48,216 nucleotides of DNA, taken from NCBI GenBank assembly GCA_035573655.1, contig DATMAC010000057.1, forward strand, positions 1 to 48,216, given 5' to 3'. The position numbers and the translations under genes were made by a program. Below are positions 17,240-26,089 of this stretch, in pieces; the stretch's first letter is position 1; each line of letters begins with the position of its first letter. The notes below the pieces were generated by a model, which ran no database searches, was not told where the DNA came from, and saw only the letters and a program-made list of their open reading frames with translations. This DNA is from Thermoflexus sp035573655. Lineage in GTDB: Bacteria > Chloroflexota > Anaerolineae > Thermoflexales > Thermoflexaceae.

Positions 17240-18063
17240 GCACGCACCTCCTGATAGAGCTCCTCCGAGACCCCACCTAAGGATCCGTGCCCTCGCACTT
17301 TGCGAGCCAGGAAGAAAGTGACCTTGGCATCAACCTCTAAACCGCCCAACGCCCGAATGCGTGGCTCGAAATGCGCCCAGACCGCCTGCCAATCCGGCTT
17401 GTTCCGCCATCCATAGGCCCGTTCCAGCCAGTCGCACTCAAACCGGATGAACGCTTTGGCCTCCTCGGGGTCGAGATTGACCCCTGTTGGATAGAACTCA
17501 ACGCGCTCTACTTGAAAGCCCATCTGCTCCAAAGCGGCCCGAATCTGGGCCTTTGTGAAGAAGCCCGCCCGAATGTATTGATAGATCTCCAAGGCTAACT
17601 TCTGCGACGGCGTCTCCGCATCCTCCGGCGTGGTGGTTGCCAGGGCAAACCACCCTCCCGGCTTCAATACCCGATTCGCTTCTTCAAACAGCCGGTGAAG
17701 GCTCGGTAGGTCTAAGCAAATATCTTGCAAGGCTAAGAAAGTCCCTACCCCATCGAAGACGCCGCTGGGGAATCCCAAGCGATAGGCATCCATTTGGATG
17801 AAGACGCTGAACTGGGAATTGACATCCCGAGCATGCTGGCGGGCCAGCTCGACCTCGCATCGCGCCAAGTCGATCCCGATGACCACCCCAGGAGCCATCT
17901 GCCGCTCGATCTCCAATGCGAACCATCCATCTCCGGTCCCGATGTCCAGCCATCGTTCCCCTGGGGCAAAGGGGATCTGTTGCACAATGGCCCGCCGCAC
18001 GCCGTTCAGATCATCGTAATAGCTTTGAAACTCTCGGATCACTCGTAAACCTCGTTCTCCCAT
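17236..18063 (-). CDS. Class I SAM-dependent methyltransferase
   Basis: A 275-residue methyltransferase. Motif I is WLDIGTGDGWFALEIE (about residues 39-54), followed by GIDLAR, an ALQDICLDLP region and the motif IV-like RVLKPGGWFALATTTPED. The substrate is not indicated; the UbiE/Cfa-type core is generic. I set ATG at 18063 because GGAGGA sits seven bases upstream. It is the first gene of a pair with the overlapping glycosyltransferase, so it may modify the same small molecule or lipid. Confidence 0.8.
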   Translation of the reverse strand: MGERGLRVIREFQSYYDDLNGVRRAIVQQIPFAPGERWLDIGTGDGWFALEIERQMAPGVVIGIDLARCEVELARQHARDVNSQFSVFIQMDAYRLGFPSGVFDGVGTFLALQDICLDLPSLHRLFEEANRVLKPGGWFALATTTPEDAETPSQKLALEIYQYIRAGFFTKAQIRAALEQMGFQVERVEFYPTGVNLDPEEAKAFIRFECDWLERAYGWRNKPDWQAVWAHFEPRIRALGGLEVDAKVTFFLARKVRGHGSLGGVSEELYQEVRA

Positions 18064-18129
18064 CGGAGCGTCCTCCATCGATTTTATTGACCTTCGCGCT
18101 GCTAAAGGATCCATTGATCTAATAGCGTG

Positions 18130-18215
18130 TGGAATCAAGGATGGTGCGGGCCAATGGCCCCACCCCCCTGTATCCCCCCTCCCCACCGCCCTTTGGGCGG
18201 TGGGGAGGGGGGATA
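18130..18215. terminator. Two-hairpin element
   Basis: Within the 504-base gap, hairpin 18171-18215 is a 21-bp perfect stem (TATCCCCCCTCCCC...GGGGAGGGGGGATA) with a TTT loop. It is followed after the spacer AAAGATATTTTTTA by a second hairpin of 16 bp (GGGTGCGCCGG...CCGGCGCACCC, about 18230-18264). This start-end marks the nearby core; the two stems together cover 18171-18264. Confidence 0.55.
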
Positions 18216-18479
18216 AAAGATATTTTTTAGGGTGCGCCGGGCGCCTTCGGCGCCCGGCGCACCCCCAAACCCCCAGGGGCCAAAACCCCCAGAAGCTTTG
18301 GAAATGCGCCCTGATTGCTCCATTTAATTCACGAAGATCAATAATTTTGAGGTTGCGGGGACTGGACCGAAAGTCCGTCGAAAGATTTTTCCTCTCCTTC
18401 CTCCCTACAGCCCTTGAGGCCGTAGGGAGGTTTGTGAGTTATGTAAGAGGGAGACAGATGCCCCCTCTCCCAGACAACC

Positions 18480-18515
18480 AAAGGCGGGTGAAGGGATCCC
18501 TCTTCACCCGCCTTT
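18480..18515 (-). terminator. Terminator of fumC
   Basis: A strong inverted repeat, AAAGGCGGGTGAAG...CTTCACCCGCCTTT, lies 53 bases past the fumC stop. Read on the minus strand the stem is followed by a short T-rich stretch. This is distinct from the two-hairpin family. Confidence 0.7.
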
Positions 18516-18567
18516 TGGCAGCTGTCGGTAAGCCCCAGGCCGGAATCTCAACGCCGCTTCGGGCCCT

Positions 18568-19983
18568 TTAACCACCTGCGGAGATCCCCGCCACGAAGCC
18601 CCCTTCCGTCATCTTCCGTACGTCCAGGACCTCATCCAACTTCTCTACGGGCATCAAGCCCATCTCCAGAACCACTTCTCGGATGGTCCGATTCTCGGCC
18701 ATCGCCTTCTTCACCACCTCCGCGGCGCGGTCGTAACCAATATAAGGCGTGAGGGCAGTCGCCAGGATCGCGTTCTTATGGACCAAGGCTTCCATGTGCT
18801 CGCGGTTGGGGACGATGCCACAAATACACTTGTCCGCCAGCACTGTTGCGGCGCTCGCCAGGATGTGGATGGACTGCAACAAGTTGTGGGCGATCACCGG
18901 CAGGGCCACGTTAAGCTCAAAGTTCCCAGAGGCGCCGGCCATGTTGATCACCACATCGTTGCCCATCACCTGCATGCAGACCATCATCACAGCTTCAGGG
19001 ATGACCGGATTGATCTTGCCCGGCATGATCGAGGATCCGGGTTGCAGCGCCGGGAGCCGGATCTCAGCCAGGCCGGCCTGCGGACCGGAGTTCATCCAGC
19101 GCAGATCGTTGGCGATCTTATACATCGAAACGGCCACCGTCTTCAGCTGGCCGCTCAGCTCCACCGCCGCGTCCTGAGCTGCCTGGGCCTCGAAATGGTT
19201 CTCCGCCTCCCGGAACGGCAGGCCGGTCTCCTCGCTCAGAGCGGCAGCGATCCGCCGTCCGAACTCGGGATGGGTGTTGATCCCAGTGCCCACCGCCGTG
19301 CCGCCTAAAGCCAGCTCCGCCAGGTGCGGCAGGGTCGCCTCGATCCGCCGGATCCCATGCTCGATTTGGCTGGCGTAGCCAGAGAACTCTTGACCTAGCC
19401 GAACCGGCATCGCGTCCATCAGGTGGGTGCGGCCTGTCTTCACGATGTCATCGAACTCCCGCGCTTTGTCCAGGAGCACCTCATGGAGATGTCGCAAAGC
19501 GGGCAGCAAACGTTCGTGCACCGCCAGATAAGCTGAAATATGAATGGCTGCCGGGATCACATCGTTGGAGGATTGGCCCAAGTTCACATGATCATTGGGG
19601 TGCACCTCCCTGGAGCCGATCGTTCCACCCAGGATCTGGATGGCTCGGTTGGCGATCACTTCGTTCGCGTTCATGTTCGTCGAAGTGCCCGACCCGGTCT
19701 GGAAAATATCCAGCGGGAAGTGATCATCCAGCTTCCCCTCGATAACCTCCCGGGCCGCCTGCATGATCGCATTCGCCCGCCGCTCATCCAGCAGGCCCAG
19801 ATCCCGGTTCACCCTCGCAGCGCAGTATTTAATCAGACCCAAGGCACGGATGAAATCTCGGTGGAACCGGATCCCACTGATGGGGAAGTTCTCAACCGCT
19901 CGCTGCGTCTGAGCACCCCAGAGGGCGTGGGCTGGAACCCGCACTTCCCCGAGAGAATCCCGCTCAATCCGGAACGCCTCCAT
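18568..19983 (-). CDS. fumC: Class II fumarate hydratase
   Basis: Interconverts fumarate and malate in the TCA cycle; it has no iron-sulfur cluster. The 471-residue length is standard. Signatures are PAHALWGAQTQRAVENFPISG near the N-terminus, TGSGTSTNMNANEVIANRA, HPNDHVNLGQSSND, TGRTHLMDAMPVRLGQEF and the superfamily signature PGSSIMPGKINP. ATG at 19983 follows GGGGAGGTAACC; a longer frame from 20034 is less likely. Together with sdhCDAB it gives two consecutive TCA steps in the window. Confidence 0.96.
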   Translation of the reverse strand: MEAFRIERDSLGEVRVPAHALWGAQTQRAVENFPISGIRFHRDFIRALGLIKYCAARVNRDLGLLDERRANAIMQAAREVIEGKLDDHFPLDIFQTGSGTSTNMNANEVIANRAIQILGGTIGSREVHPNDHVNLGQSSNDVIPAAIHISAYLAVHERLLPALRHLHEVLLDKAREFDDIVKTGRTHLMDAMPVRLGQEFSGYASQIEHGIRRIEATLPHLAELALGGTAVGTGINTHPEFGRRIAAALSEETGLPFREAENHFEAQAAQDAAVELSGQLKTVAVSMYKIANDLRWMNSGPQAGLAEIRLPALQPGSSIMPGKINPVIPEAVMMVCMQVMGNDVVINMAGASGNFELNVALPVIAHNLLQSIHILASAATVLADKCICGIVPNREHMEALVHKNAILATALTPYIGYDRAAEVVKKAMAENRTIREVVLEMGLMPVEKLDEVLDVRKMTEGGFVAGISAGG

Positions 19984-20170
19984 GGTTACCTCCCCAGGGC
20001 GGATGTCACCATCATCGCCCACCCCGAATCCCACGGCTCGGCGTCAAATGCCCGCCCTGACCGTTTCCACTGAGTGCCCTCCGGCCCCGCGCCATCCCTT
20101 TTTCAGGCACCCTAACCCTTTCCACACCTTTCCTGATCATTGCCCGTTCCCAAGGCAAAGGCGCTGGAAT

Positions 20171-20401
20171 TTACCCGCGCCAAATCCGAAACACCAAATT
20201 CAGCAACAGGGTAAGCAGGAGACTGAGCAGGATCGAGGTAGCCAGCGGGAAGAAGAAAACAAAGTTCCCCTTGTGAATCAGGATGTCCCCGGGTAAGCGC
20301 CCCAGGCCTGGAACCCGACCGATCAGCAGGAAGATCAGCCCAAACGCCAAAAAAAAGAGACCGATCAGGATAAACCAGCGTCCGAACTCCTGCAACGGCA
20401 T
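20171..20401 (-). CDS. DUF2905 family small membrane protein
   Basis: A 76-residue protein with two hydrophobic segments (about 10-28 and 46-70) around a conserved loop, IGRVPGLGRLPGDILIHKGNFVFFFPLATSI cut short here as GRLPGDI. That loop is the hallmark of DUF2905. Function is unknown. It lies 15 bases downstream of the HNH gene on the same strand, so they are probably co-transcribed. Confidence 0.85.
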   Translation of the reverse strand: MPLQEFGRWFILIGLFFLAFGLIFLLIGRVPGLGRLPGDILIHKGNFVFFFPLATSILLSLLLTLLLNLVFRIWRG

Positions 20402-20416
20402 CTCCTGACCTCCTGC

Positions 20417-20956
20417 TTACCATCCTTCCAGGTATTTCCGCCACTCGGTATATTCCCGCAAATAAGAACCAAAGAGATAGCGTATGGTTGGGACAGGCTC
20501 AAAAGGTTGGCGGAGCAGGGTCATATGAGCCTCCGCCGGGGTGCGATTTCCCTTGCGGCGATTGCACGCCGGACAGGCGGCGACCAGGTTTTCCCACGTA
20601 TGCGTTCCGCCCCGATGGCGCGGGATCACATGATCCACAGTCAAGTGGGGAGAAGAATGCCCGCAATATTGACAGGTGTACTGGTCCCGCCTCAGGATCT
20701 CCCGTTTCGTCAAACGCAGCCGGCGGGGCGGCCGCCGCACCACATAGCGTAACCGGATCACAGAAGGGCAAGGGAAAACTCGAGAAGGGGTCCGCACCTC
20801 GCCCCGGCCGTTCTCTAAGATCTCCGCTTTCCCACTCAGCACCAGGGCGATCGCCCGACGAAGGGAACAAATATTCAAGGGCTCGAAGTTGGCGTTCAAC
20901 ACCAACACCGGTTCTCGGAGCGAAGATAAAGATCCAAACCTCCTTGAAGCCTCCAT
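20417..20956 (-). CDS. HNH endonuclease family protein
   Basis: A 179-residue protein with a C-terminal HNH nuclease domain. Zinc-binding pairs are Cys95-x2-Cys98 (CQYCG) and Cys128-x2-Cys131 (CPACN). The catalytic core is VDHVIPRHRGG (Asp108, His109, His114) with Asn123 in WENL. The N-terminal 80 residues contain LVLNANFEPLNICSLRRA, which is typical of the widespread stand-alone bacterial HNH proteins of unknown biological role. GGAAGG precedes the ATG. No restriction or mobile-element gene is adjacent. Confidence 0.9.
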   Translation of the reverse strand: MEASRRFGSLSSLREPVLVLNANFEPLNICSLRRAIALVLSGKAEILENGRGEVRTPSRVFPCPSVIRLRYVVRRPPRRLRLTKREILRRDQYTCQYCGHSSPHLTVDHVIPRHRGGTHTWENLVAACPACNRRKGNRTPAEAHMTLLRQPFEPVPTIRYLFGSYLREYTEWRKYLEGW

Positions 20957-21504
20957 AACGAAACCTTCCGGAACAGCGTACTGGGGAGCATATGAACGGC
21001 CAGCCGAACCGACAGAAAGCCACTCCTCCCTCTGGTCTGATTATAAACAAAGCCCAGCGAATCCGCCAATGGGCTCGACGGAGATCTCCCGAACAATGAG
21101 CGCCGTGAAGGGCCGCTGCTACAGCCAAGCCTCAGCACACCGACCAGCGAAATATAGCAGGGATCGAGCGATGGGATAGTCCCTCCTCCAGCAGCGGCGA
21201 GCTCCACATGTCAAAAATCGAAATCCGAGGAGGATACGCAGGTAGTGATCCAATATGGGGCGTTGAGGAGTTACGTTGTTCGGCGCCCGGGAGAGGGAGC
21301 GGAAGGGCCCCACCCTCTTTCCTCCCTTCCCATGTGGGGTGCGGATTATCTTCTTACTATTTGATGTTCCCAACCACTGCGTGACGTGGGAAGCAATAAA
21401 TTCGCAGAACCTTCTGCCCAGATATAAAATAAGGTTAGAGGAGGGTCGGACAGGACGGGTCAGGCGAAATCTTAGGACGGCTAGAAAGGGGTGATGGGAT
21501 TCCG
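20957..21504. other. Intergenic region between divergent HNH and toxin-like genes
   Basis: About 550 bases without a supportable gene. I looked specifically for an antitoxin frame before the toxin-like gene and saw none. A TTCCTCCCTTCCCATGTGGGG stretch near 21317 resembles an arm of the dispersed hairpin family but has no full partner. Confidence 0.5.
21401..21428 (+). promoter_or_regulatory. Candidate promoter before the RelE/ParE-like gene
   Basis: TTCGCA (21401-21406) and TATAAA (21423-21428) are separated by 16 bases in an AT-richer stretch about 75 bases before the start codon. Four of six and five of six positions match the sigma-70 consensus. Confidence 0.3.
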
Positions 21505-21750
21505 ATGGTTCTGCGAATCACAGAGCGCGCACAACGAGCGCTGGATGAGCTGCACCCGAAGCATCGGGAGCAGGTCATGCGGCGGATTCGTCAGCTGGCG
21601 GAAGCTCGACGCCCGCTGCTGACAAAGATTCGCCATGATCGGGGTGAGGTGTTATCGTATCGGGCGGGGGAATATCGAATTTATTTAACGTGGGACGAAC
21701 AAACCTTACAAATTGAGGATATCCGCAAACGCAACGATGCCTATCGCTGA
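21505..21750 (+). CDS. RelE/ParE-superfamily toxin-like protein, orphan
   Basis: An 81-residue basic protein with the RelE/ParE layout: a short beta strand (LRITERA), two helices (RALDELHPKHREQVMRRIRQLAE), then three strands ending GEYRIYLTWDEQTLQIEDIRKRNDAYR. The GEYRIY and terminal R-x-D-x-YR positions match those used by the mRNA interferase or gyrase-toxin fold. AAGGGGTGA lies about ten bases upstream of the ATG. No antitoxin frame is visible on either side, so it may be solitary, chromosomal and possibly without toxic activity. Confidence 0.7.
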   Translation: MVLRITERAQRALDELHPKHREQVMRRIRQLAEARRPLLTKIRHDRGEVLSYRAGEYRIYLTWDEQTLQIEDIRKRNDAYR

Positions 21751-22066
21751 TGATGGTAACGACCAGATCATTCAATTTCCTAGACAGAGGAGAGATCCTG
21801 CCCCGATGTTCAAAGCACAGGCCAGGCCTCCAGGAAACGGCTGGCCCGCGTAAGGTGATTGATGTTGTGCAATCCCCTCACAGATCTCCTTCTCCCCGCG
21901 CCGCCTTGTGGCGTAAGGAGGTGAAGAAGGGGACCACTGGAACATCCCCCAATGGGTGTTGGGACTGCGCAGCTGAGATGGCAAGGGGCCAGGAATATAT
22001 GAGCCGCTAACGATGCGGAGATGGCTGCCTCAATGGTTGAGATCCTCCGGAAGGAGGTGATTCCTT
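21751..22066. other. Intergenic region
   Basis: About 316 bases with no gene. It holds an imperfect hairpin, CCTTCTCCCCGCGCC...GGCGTAAGGAGGTGAAGAAGG (about 21888-21930), of the same arm type as the dispersed elements. At its end AAGGAGGTGA (22051-22060) is the ribosome site of the next gene. Confidence 0.5.
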
Positions 22067-22588
22067 TTGTCTCGCTTCATCGCTTCGATCCGGATTGTGC
22101 AGGAGCCTCTCTCCAGCTCCGCAAACCTCGTGGATCTCTACTTGCGTGCCTATCAACCTTTAGGAGACTATTATTACCGTCACCGCTCCGAGGTGAAAGC
22201 TTATCTGAAATGGCTCCGCCATCGAGACCCGAATGGATCGTTCATCGCTTACGATGGGAACCGTCCTGTAGGATTCATCGCGACAGACTCCCGATGGAAT
22301 CATGGGACGGTGGGGGCGATTCACGAGCTGGTGGTGGATCCAGAATATCAAGGGCGCGGCCTGGGGCGCGCGTTGCTGTTGCGTGGAATGGCTTATTTGC
22401 GTTCCCAAGGATGTCGGGTTTGCGAGCTTTGGGTTGGCGAACGGAACACGCGAGCCCGTGCCATCTATCAGGCCATGGGCTTTCAGGAAAACGGCCGTTG
22501 GGGTAAATGGATCCAGATGGTGCGTTCGTTAGACGACCTGCCGGAAATCGGGGAGCTGGAATCCACTCTGGTTATCCATACGGCTTAG
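22067..22588 (+). CDS. GNAT family N-acetyltransferase
   Basis: A 173-residue acetyl-CoA-dependent acetyltransferase. Motif A is IHELVVDPEYQGRGLGRALL (about residues 83-102), with the Q-x-x-G-x-G/A pyrophosphate loop; motif B is NTRARAIYQAMGFQENGRW. It is closest to RimI-like single-domain proteins; the target cannot be told. The start is TTG, chosen because a perfect AAGGAGGTGA lies six bases upstream and no ATG fits. No clear operon partner is seen. Confidence 0.85.
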   Translation: MSRFIASIRIVQEPLSSSANLVDLYLRAYQPLGDYYYRHRSEVKAYLKWLRHRDPNGSFIAYDGNRPVGFIATDSRWNHGTVGAIHELVVDPEYQGRGLGRALLLRGMAYLRSQGCRVCELWVGERNTRARAIYQAMGFQENGRWGKWIQMVRSLDDLPEIGELESTLVIHTA

Positions 22589-22735
22589 GCGTTACGCCGC
22601 GGGTTCCCTCGTGGGGGCTTGGAGAGCGAAGCTGGGCTCCGCCCCCACATTGGGTTTTCCCGCCTTCGCTCCGCCGTCTCCGAACGGCGCAGCTCCTCTG
22701 CGCACGAAGCGCACACTTCTCAGGGCGAGGGTTCT

Positions 22736-23896
22736 ATGCCAAACGCAGAGGTTCTAGCTACCGGCACCGAGTTGCTGAGCGGCGATCTTGTGGACACGAA
22801 CTCCGCCCGGATCGCCCGGGCCCTTCAACCCCTCTCGATCCCTTTGGTCCAAATCACCGTGGTCGGGGATGATCTTCCCCGGATGGTTGCTGCCATCCGT
22901 GCGGCGATGGCCCGCAGTGAAATCCTCATCATCAGCGGCGGGTTGGGGCCTACGGTGGACGATGTAACCCGCGAGGCAGTCGCCGAGGCGACGGGACGCC
23001 CGCTCATCTTCGACCCGGAGCTCTTCGAGACGATCCGGGCTCGCTTTCAATCCCTCGGAATCCCCATGCCGGAAAACAACCGTCGCCAGGCGTTCCGCCC
23101 CCAGGGTTCCCAAGCGATCCCGAATCCGATCGGGACCGCTCCAGGGTTTTTGCTGGAGGAGAACGATCGAGCTCTTTTCGCCCTCCCCGGTGTCCCCCGC
23201 GAACTGGAGCGGATGCTGGCGGAATCCGTGGTCCCCTACCTGGAACGGCGCTTCCCTCGCACCGAAGCGTTGGTCTGGCGGGTGGTTCGCACCATCGGCC
23301 TCGGGGAAAGCATGATCGACGAGCGCTTGCGCGATTTGCTCCAAGGGGAGAACCCCCAAATCGGCCTGAACGCCCACCCCGGGCTGGTGGACATTCGGAT
23401 CCGGGCGCGGGGCACCACTCGGGAGGAGGCCGCCGCCCGAGCGGAGGAAACGGTTCGGATCATCCGGGAGCGCCTCCGATGGGCCGTGTATGGCGAAGGA
23501 AACTGCACGCCGGAGGAGGCATTGATCGCGGCGCTTCGGGAACGAAAGATCACCCTGGCGACGATCGAACGAGGCACCCTGGGGTTATTGGGAGGACGCC
23601 TGGCGGCAGCCGATCCGGAGAGCCACGCTTTCCGCACCGGGGAGGTGCGCGCCCGGCTGGCCGTCGCCCCGGAACACGCCGCGGAAGCGATCCGCCGTCA
23701 GGCAGGGACAACCGTGGGTTTGGCCGCTGAGGTTCTCCCGATGGAGGAGAATTTCCAAATCACAGTCGCTATGGCCACCCCCGAAGGCGCCCGGAGCCTT
23801 CACCGCGGCCATCGAGGCCCCTTGCCGCACGCAGCGGAGTGGGCCGCGAACGCCGCGATGGGGTTGCTCTGGCGTTGGCTGCAGGAGGCACCATGA
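22736..23896 (+). CDS. cinA: CinA-family protein with a degenerate C-terminal amidohydrolase domain
   Basis: A 386-residue protein. The N-terminal MoaB/MogA-like domain (about 1-170) is intact: VLATGTELLSGDLVDTNS, ISGGLGPTVDDVTREAV and ALPGVPRELERM; this domain has ADP-ribose pyrophosphatase activity in characterised CinA. A middle region is followed by what should be the PncC nicotinamide-nucleotide amidase domain (about 260-386). There the usual ESCTGG motif reads IERGTLGLLGG, and the GPGG loop is not recognisable. Amidase activity is therefore doubtful. GAGGG precedes the ATG. The stop overlaps the scpA start (ATGA). Confidence 0.88.
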   Translation: MPNAEVLATGTELLSGDLVDTNSARIARALQPLSIPLVQITVVGDDLPRMVAAIRAAMARSEILIISGGLGPTVDDVTREAVAEATGRPLIFDPELFETIRARFQSLGIPMPENNRRQAFRPQGSQAIPNPIGTAPGFLLEENDRALFALPGVPRELERMLAESVVPYLERRFPRTEALVWRVVRTIGLGESMIDERLRDLLQGENPQIGLNAHPGLVDIRIRARGTTREEAAARAEETVRIIRERLRWAVYGEGNCTPEEALIAALRERKITLATIERGTLGLLGGRLAAADPESHAFRTGEVRARLAVAPEHAAEAIRRQAGTTVGLAAEVLPMEENFQITVAMATPEGARSLHRGHRGPLPHAAEWAANAAMGLLWRWLQEAP

Positions 23897-24636
23897 CCGT
23901 TCCCTTCAAGCCCACCCTGCCACCCGTGCGGCTGCCGCTCTTTGAAGGCCCGCTCGACCTCCTCCTTTATTTGATCGAGCGGAACGAACTGGATATCACC
24001 AAGATCTCCCTCGCCCATGTGACCGCTCAGTATCTGGAATACGTCACCGTCCTTCAGTCGCTGACCATGGACCAGCTGGCGGAATATCTGGTGGTTGCTG
24101 CCAAACTGCTTTACATTAAGTCCTCTCTGCTGATCCCGCGCCCACCGGAGCCCAGCGAAGAAGAGGATGTGGGAGAGGCGCTGGTGGAGCAATTAAAAGC
24201 CTATCGTCTCTTCCGGGCGCTGGCTCGCCAGCTGGCCGATCGGGAGCCATTCACCGCTTATGGGCGGATCACGGTACCCCCCCGCCCTGAATTCCCTGGG
24301 ACGGGGTTGGAAGGGGTGAGCTTGGAGGACCTCCTTCGCCTGGCCCGCCGGGCGCTCATCGCGCGATCGGAGGCGCCTCTCGTGGATCGCTTCCTCGCCC
24401 CTTACCGCTTGACGATCCATGAAGCCATCCAACGGATCCTGCAAGCGGTGCGGAGTGCGCAACGGGTTGCATTGAGTAGTTTGCTCCATGAGGCGGAGAC
24501 CCGCTATGATCTCGTCGCCCTCTTCCTGGGTCTCTTAGAGCTTCTGAAGCAACGCCAGGTGATCGCCCGCCAAAGCCGCCTGTTCGACGAGATCTATATC
24601 GAGCCCTCCTCCTCGAGTATCCCATCCATAGAATAG
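23893..24636 (+). CDS. scpA: Segregation and condensation protein A
   Basis: The kleisin subunit of the SMC-ScpAB chromosome condensation complex. It has 247 residues. The N-terminal signature PLFEGPLDLLLYLIERNELDI is followed by TAQYLEYV, YLVVAAKLLYIKS, a charged linker and a C-terminal winged-helix region ending LVALFLGLLELLKQRQV. It starts at the ATG overlapping the cinA stop. scpB, often next to it, is absent; the following gene is convergent. Confidence 0.93.
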   Translation: MTVPFKPTLPPVRLPLFEGPLDLLLYLIERNELDITKISLAHVTAQYLEYVTVLQSLTMDQLAEYLVVAAKLLYIKSSLLIPRPPEPSEEEDVGEALVEQLKAYRLFRALARQLADREPFTAYGRITVPPRPEFPGTGLEGVSLEDLLRLARRALIARSEAPLVDRFLAPYRLTIHEAIQRILQAVRSAQRVALSSLLHEAETRYDLVALFLGLLELLKQRQVIARQSRLFDEIYIEPSSSSIPSIE

Positions 24637-24655
24637 CCCCACCCCTCCCCTATCC

Positions 24656-25084
24656 TCACGATGCGCTTCGACAGGCCGAACACAGCCCCATCACGGTCAC
24701 CTTCACCTGATGGACCTGATAGCCTCGCGCGCGTTCCAGCGAAAGCCGCAGGGGCTCCAGGACCTCCCCCTCGAGGTGCTCCAGTCGTCCACAACGCTCG
24801 CAGAGGACATGCCCGTGATCCCGTTGCATCCGCCACTCATACACATGGCGGCCGCCTCCCAACTCGTGGCGTTCCAAGATACCTAATTGAACGAACAATC
24901 GGAGGGCTCGATACACCGTTGAGAGGTCCACGCGCGGATAGCGTTTTTGCAAGGTAGAATGAATCTCCTCGGCCGTCATGTGTCGCTCCGCTGTGCGGAG
25001 GACCTCCAGCACCATTAATCGCTGAGGGGTCGCCCGATAGCCACGCTCCCGCAACAGACGGCGAGTCTGAACACAGTGAGGCAT
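24656..25084 (-). CDS. Fur-family metal regulator, probable nickel regulator Nur
   Basis: A 142-residue DNA-binding repressor. The winged-helix domain (15-83) has the recognition helix DLSTVYRALRLF. The dimerisation domain carries the structural zinc cysteines Cys95-x2-Cys98 (CERCG) and Cys135-x2-Cys138 (CSACR), and His90/His92 in RDHGHVLC for metal sensing. Residues alone do not separate Fur, Zur, PerR and Nur. Nur is inferred because the gene lies on the same strand as, and next to, a Ni/Co transporter whose promoter contains TTGCAA-N5-TTGCAA palindromes. A repeat and terminator region of 192 bases separates it from cbiO. Confidence 0.82.
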   Translation of the reverse strand: MPHCVQTRRLLRERGYRATPQRLMVLEVLRTAERHMTAEEIHSTLQKRYPRVDLSTVYRALRLFVQLGILERHELGGGRHVYEWRMQRDHGHVLCERCGRLEHLEGEVLEPLRLSLERARGYQVHQVKVTVMGLCSACRSAS

Positions 25085-25173
25085 TGTGCGCTCCTTCAGA
25101 AAAGATCACTACTTCGTGGCAAAGTTTCGGCCGTACGACAGCGCAGTTTTCACACTCATCATTCGCACCCTCT

Positions 25174-25259
25174 GTAGGGGGCACCCTGACCGATGCCCCT
25201 ACCCCTGGTGAAGATATGATGGTGGCGAGCTGGGCGCCTTCGGTGCCCAGCTCGCCACC
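25174..25259. terminator. Hairpins between cbiO and the Fur-family gene
   Basis: Two structures lie here. 25174-25202 is a GTAGGGG...CCCCTAC hairpin related to the 1250-1400 repeats. 25221-25259 is a strong 18-bp stem (GGTGGCGAGCTGGGC / GCCCAGCTCGCCACC) with a GCC-TTC-GGT tip. Both follow the cbiO stop on the minus strand and probably end the transporter message. Confidence 0.6.
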
Positions 25260-25276
25260 AAACCCCCATAATTTCT

Positions 25277-25990
25277 TCACGGAGGCTCCAGCCCATGAGC
25301 TTCCAGAAGCGCTTCATCCCTCAGGATCTCCTCGGCAGGCCCGTCCGCGACGATCCGGCCCTGGTCCATAATGATTACGCGAGGAAACAACTCGGCGACT
25401 AGGCGCATGTCATGGGTGGCCACCACCATGGCCTGAGGGAGATCCCGCAACAACCCGATCAACTCCCGACGCCCCCGGGGGTCCAAGCCGGCCGTGGGCT
25501 CGTCGAGAAGCATCAATTCCGGCTGAAGCGCCAGCACCGTGGCGATCGCCACTCGCTTCTTCTCTCCCACGCTCAAATGATGAGAGATCCGTGAAGCCGC
25601 CCACGCCATCCCCACGGCCTGAAGCGCCTGATGCACCCGTTCTCGGACCTCCGGCTCCGGCAATCCCCGATAGATCAGGCCGAAGGCTACATCATCGAAC
25701 ACGGTCGGCGAGAACAGCTGATCGTCCGGATCCTGAAAGACCAGCCCGCTTTTCGCCCGAAGACGCCGGGGATCCCCGTTCCCGATCTCCTCCCCTTCCA
25801 CCCGCAGGATCCCTGCCGTTGGGCGAAGGAGACCGCTGAGCACCAGCAGCAACGTCGATTTGCCAGCCCCATTGGGCCCCACCAACGCGATCTTCTCCTC
25901 ACGGTGGATTCGCAGGGAAACCCCTTGAAGGGCAGGATGACCGTCCGGGTAAATGTAAATCAGCCCCTCCGCTTCAATTAACGGCCCCAT
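25277..25990 (-). CDS. cbiO: Cobalt/nickel ECF transporter ATPase
   Basis: ATP-binding subunit of a group I energy-coupling-factor transporter, 237 residues. Walker A is GPNGAGKST (38-46), the Q-loop VFQDPDDQLF (85-94) is typical of ECF ATPases, the signature is LSVGEKKRV (139-147), and Walker B is LMLLDEPTAGLD (159-170), with the switch His in ATHD. GGGGTGAGCTTGG precedes the ATG. It is the third gene after cbiM and cbiQ. Confidence 0.93.
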   Translation of the reverse strand: MGPLIEAEGLIYIYPDGHPALQGVSLRIHREEKIALVGPNGAGKSTLLLVLSGLLRPTAGILRVEGEEIGNGDPRRLRAKSGLVFQDPDDQLFSPTVFDDVAFGLIYRGLPEPEVRERVHQALQAVGMAWAASRISHHLSVGEKKRVAIATVLALQPELMLLDEPTAGLDPRGRRELIGLLRDLPQAMVVATHDMRLVAELFPRVIIMDQGRIVADGPAEEILRDEALLEAHGLEPP

Positions 25991-26089
25991 CCAAGCTCAC
26001 CCCTCGATCCGAGATCGCACACCAGCCCGTCGCGCAGCATCAGAGGGACATGCTGCGCCGTTATTGCGGAGCCCAGAAGGCAGCTCAGA

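Larger units (their letters stand above)
18064..18567. other. Intergenic region with two terminator structures
   Basis: About 500 bases with no supportable gene. It holds a two-hairpin element (18130-18215) and a separate fumC terminator (18480-18515). A degenerate hairpin-like stretch (CTTCCTCCCTACAGCCC...GGCCGTAGGGAGG, about 18399-18430) lies between them. Confidence 0.6.
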
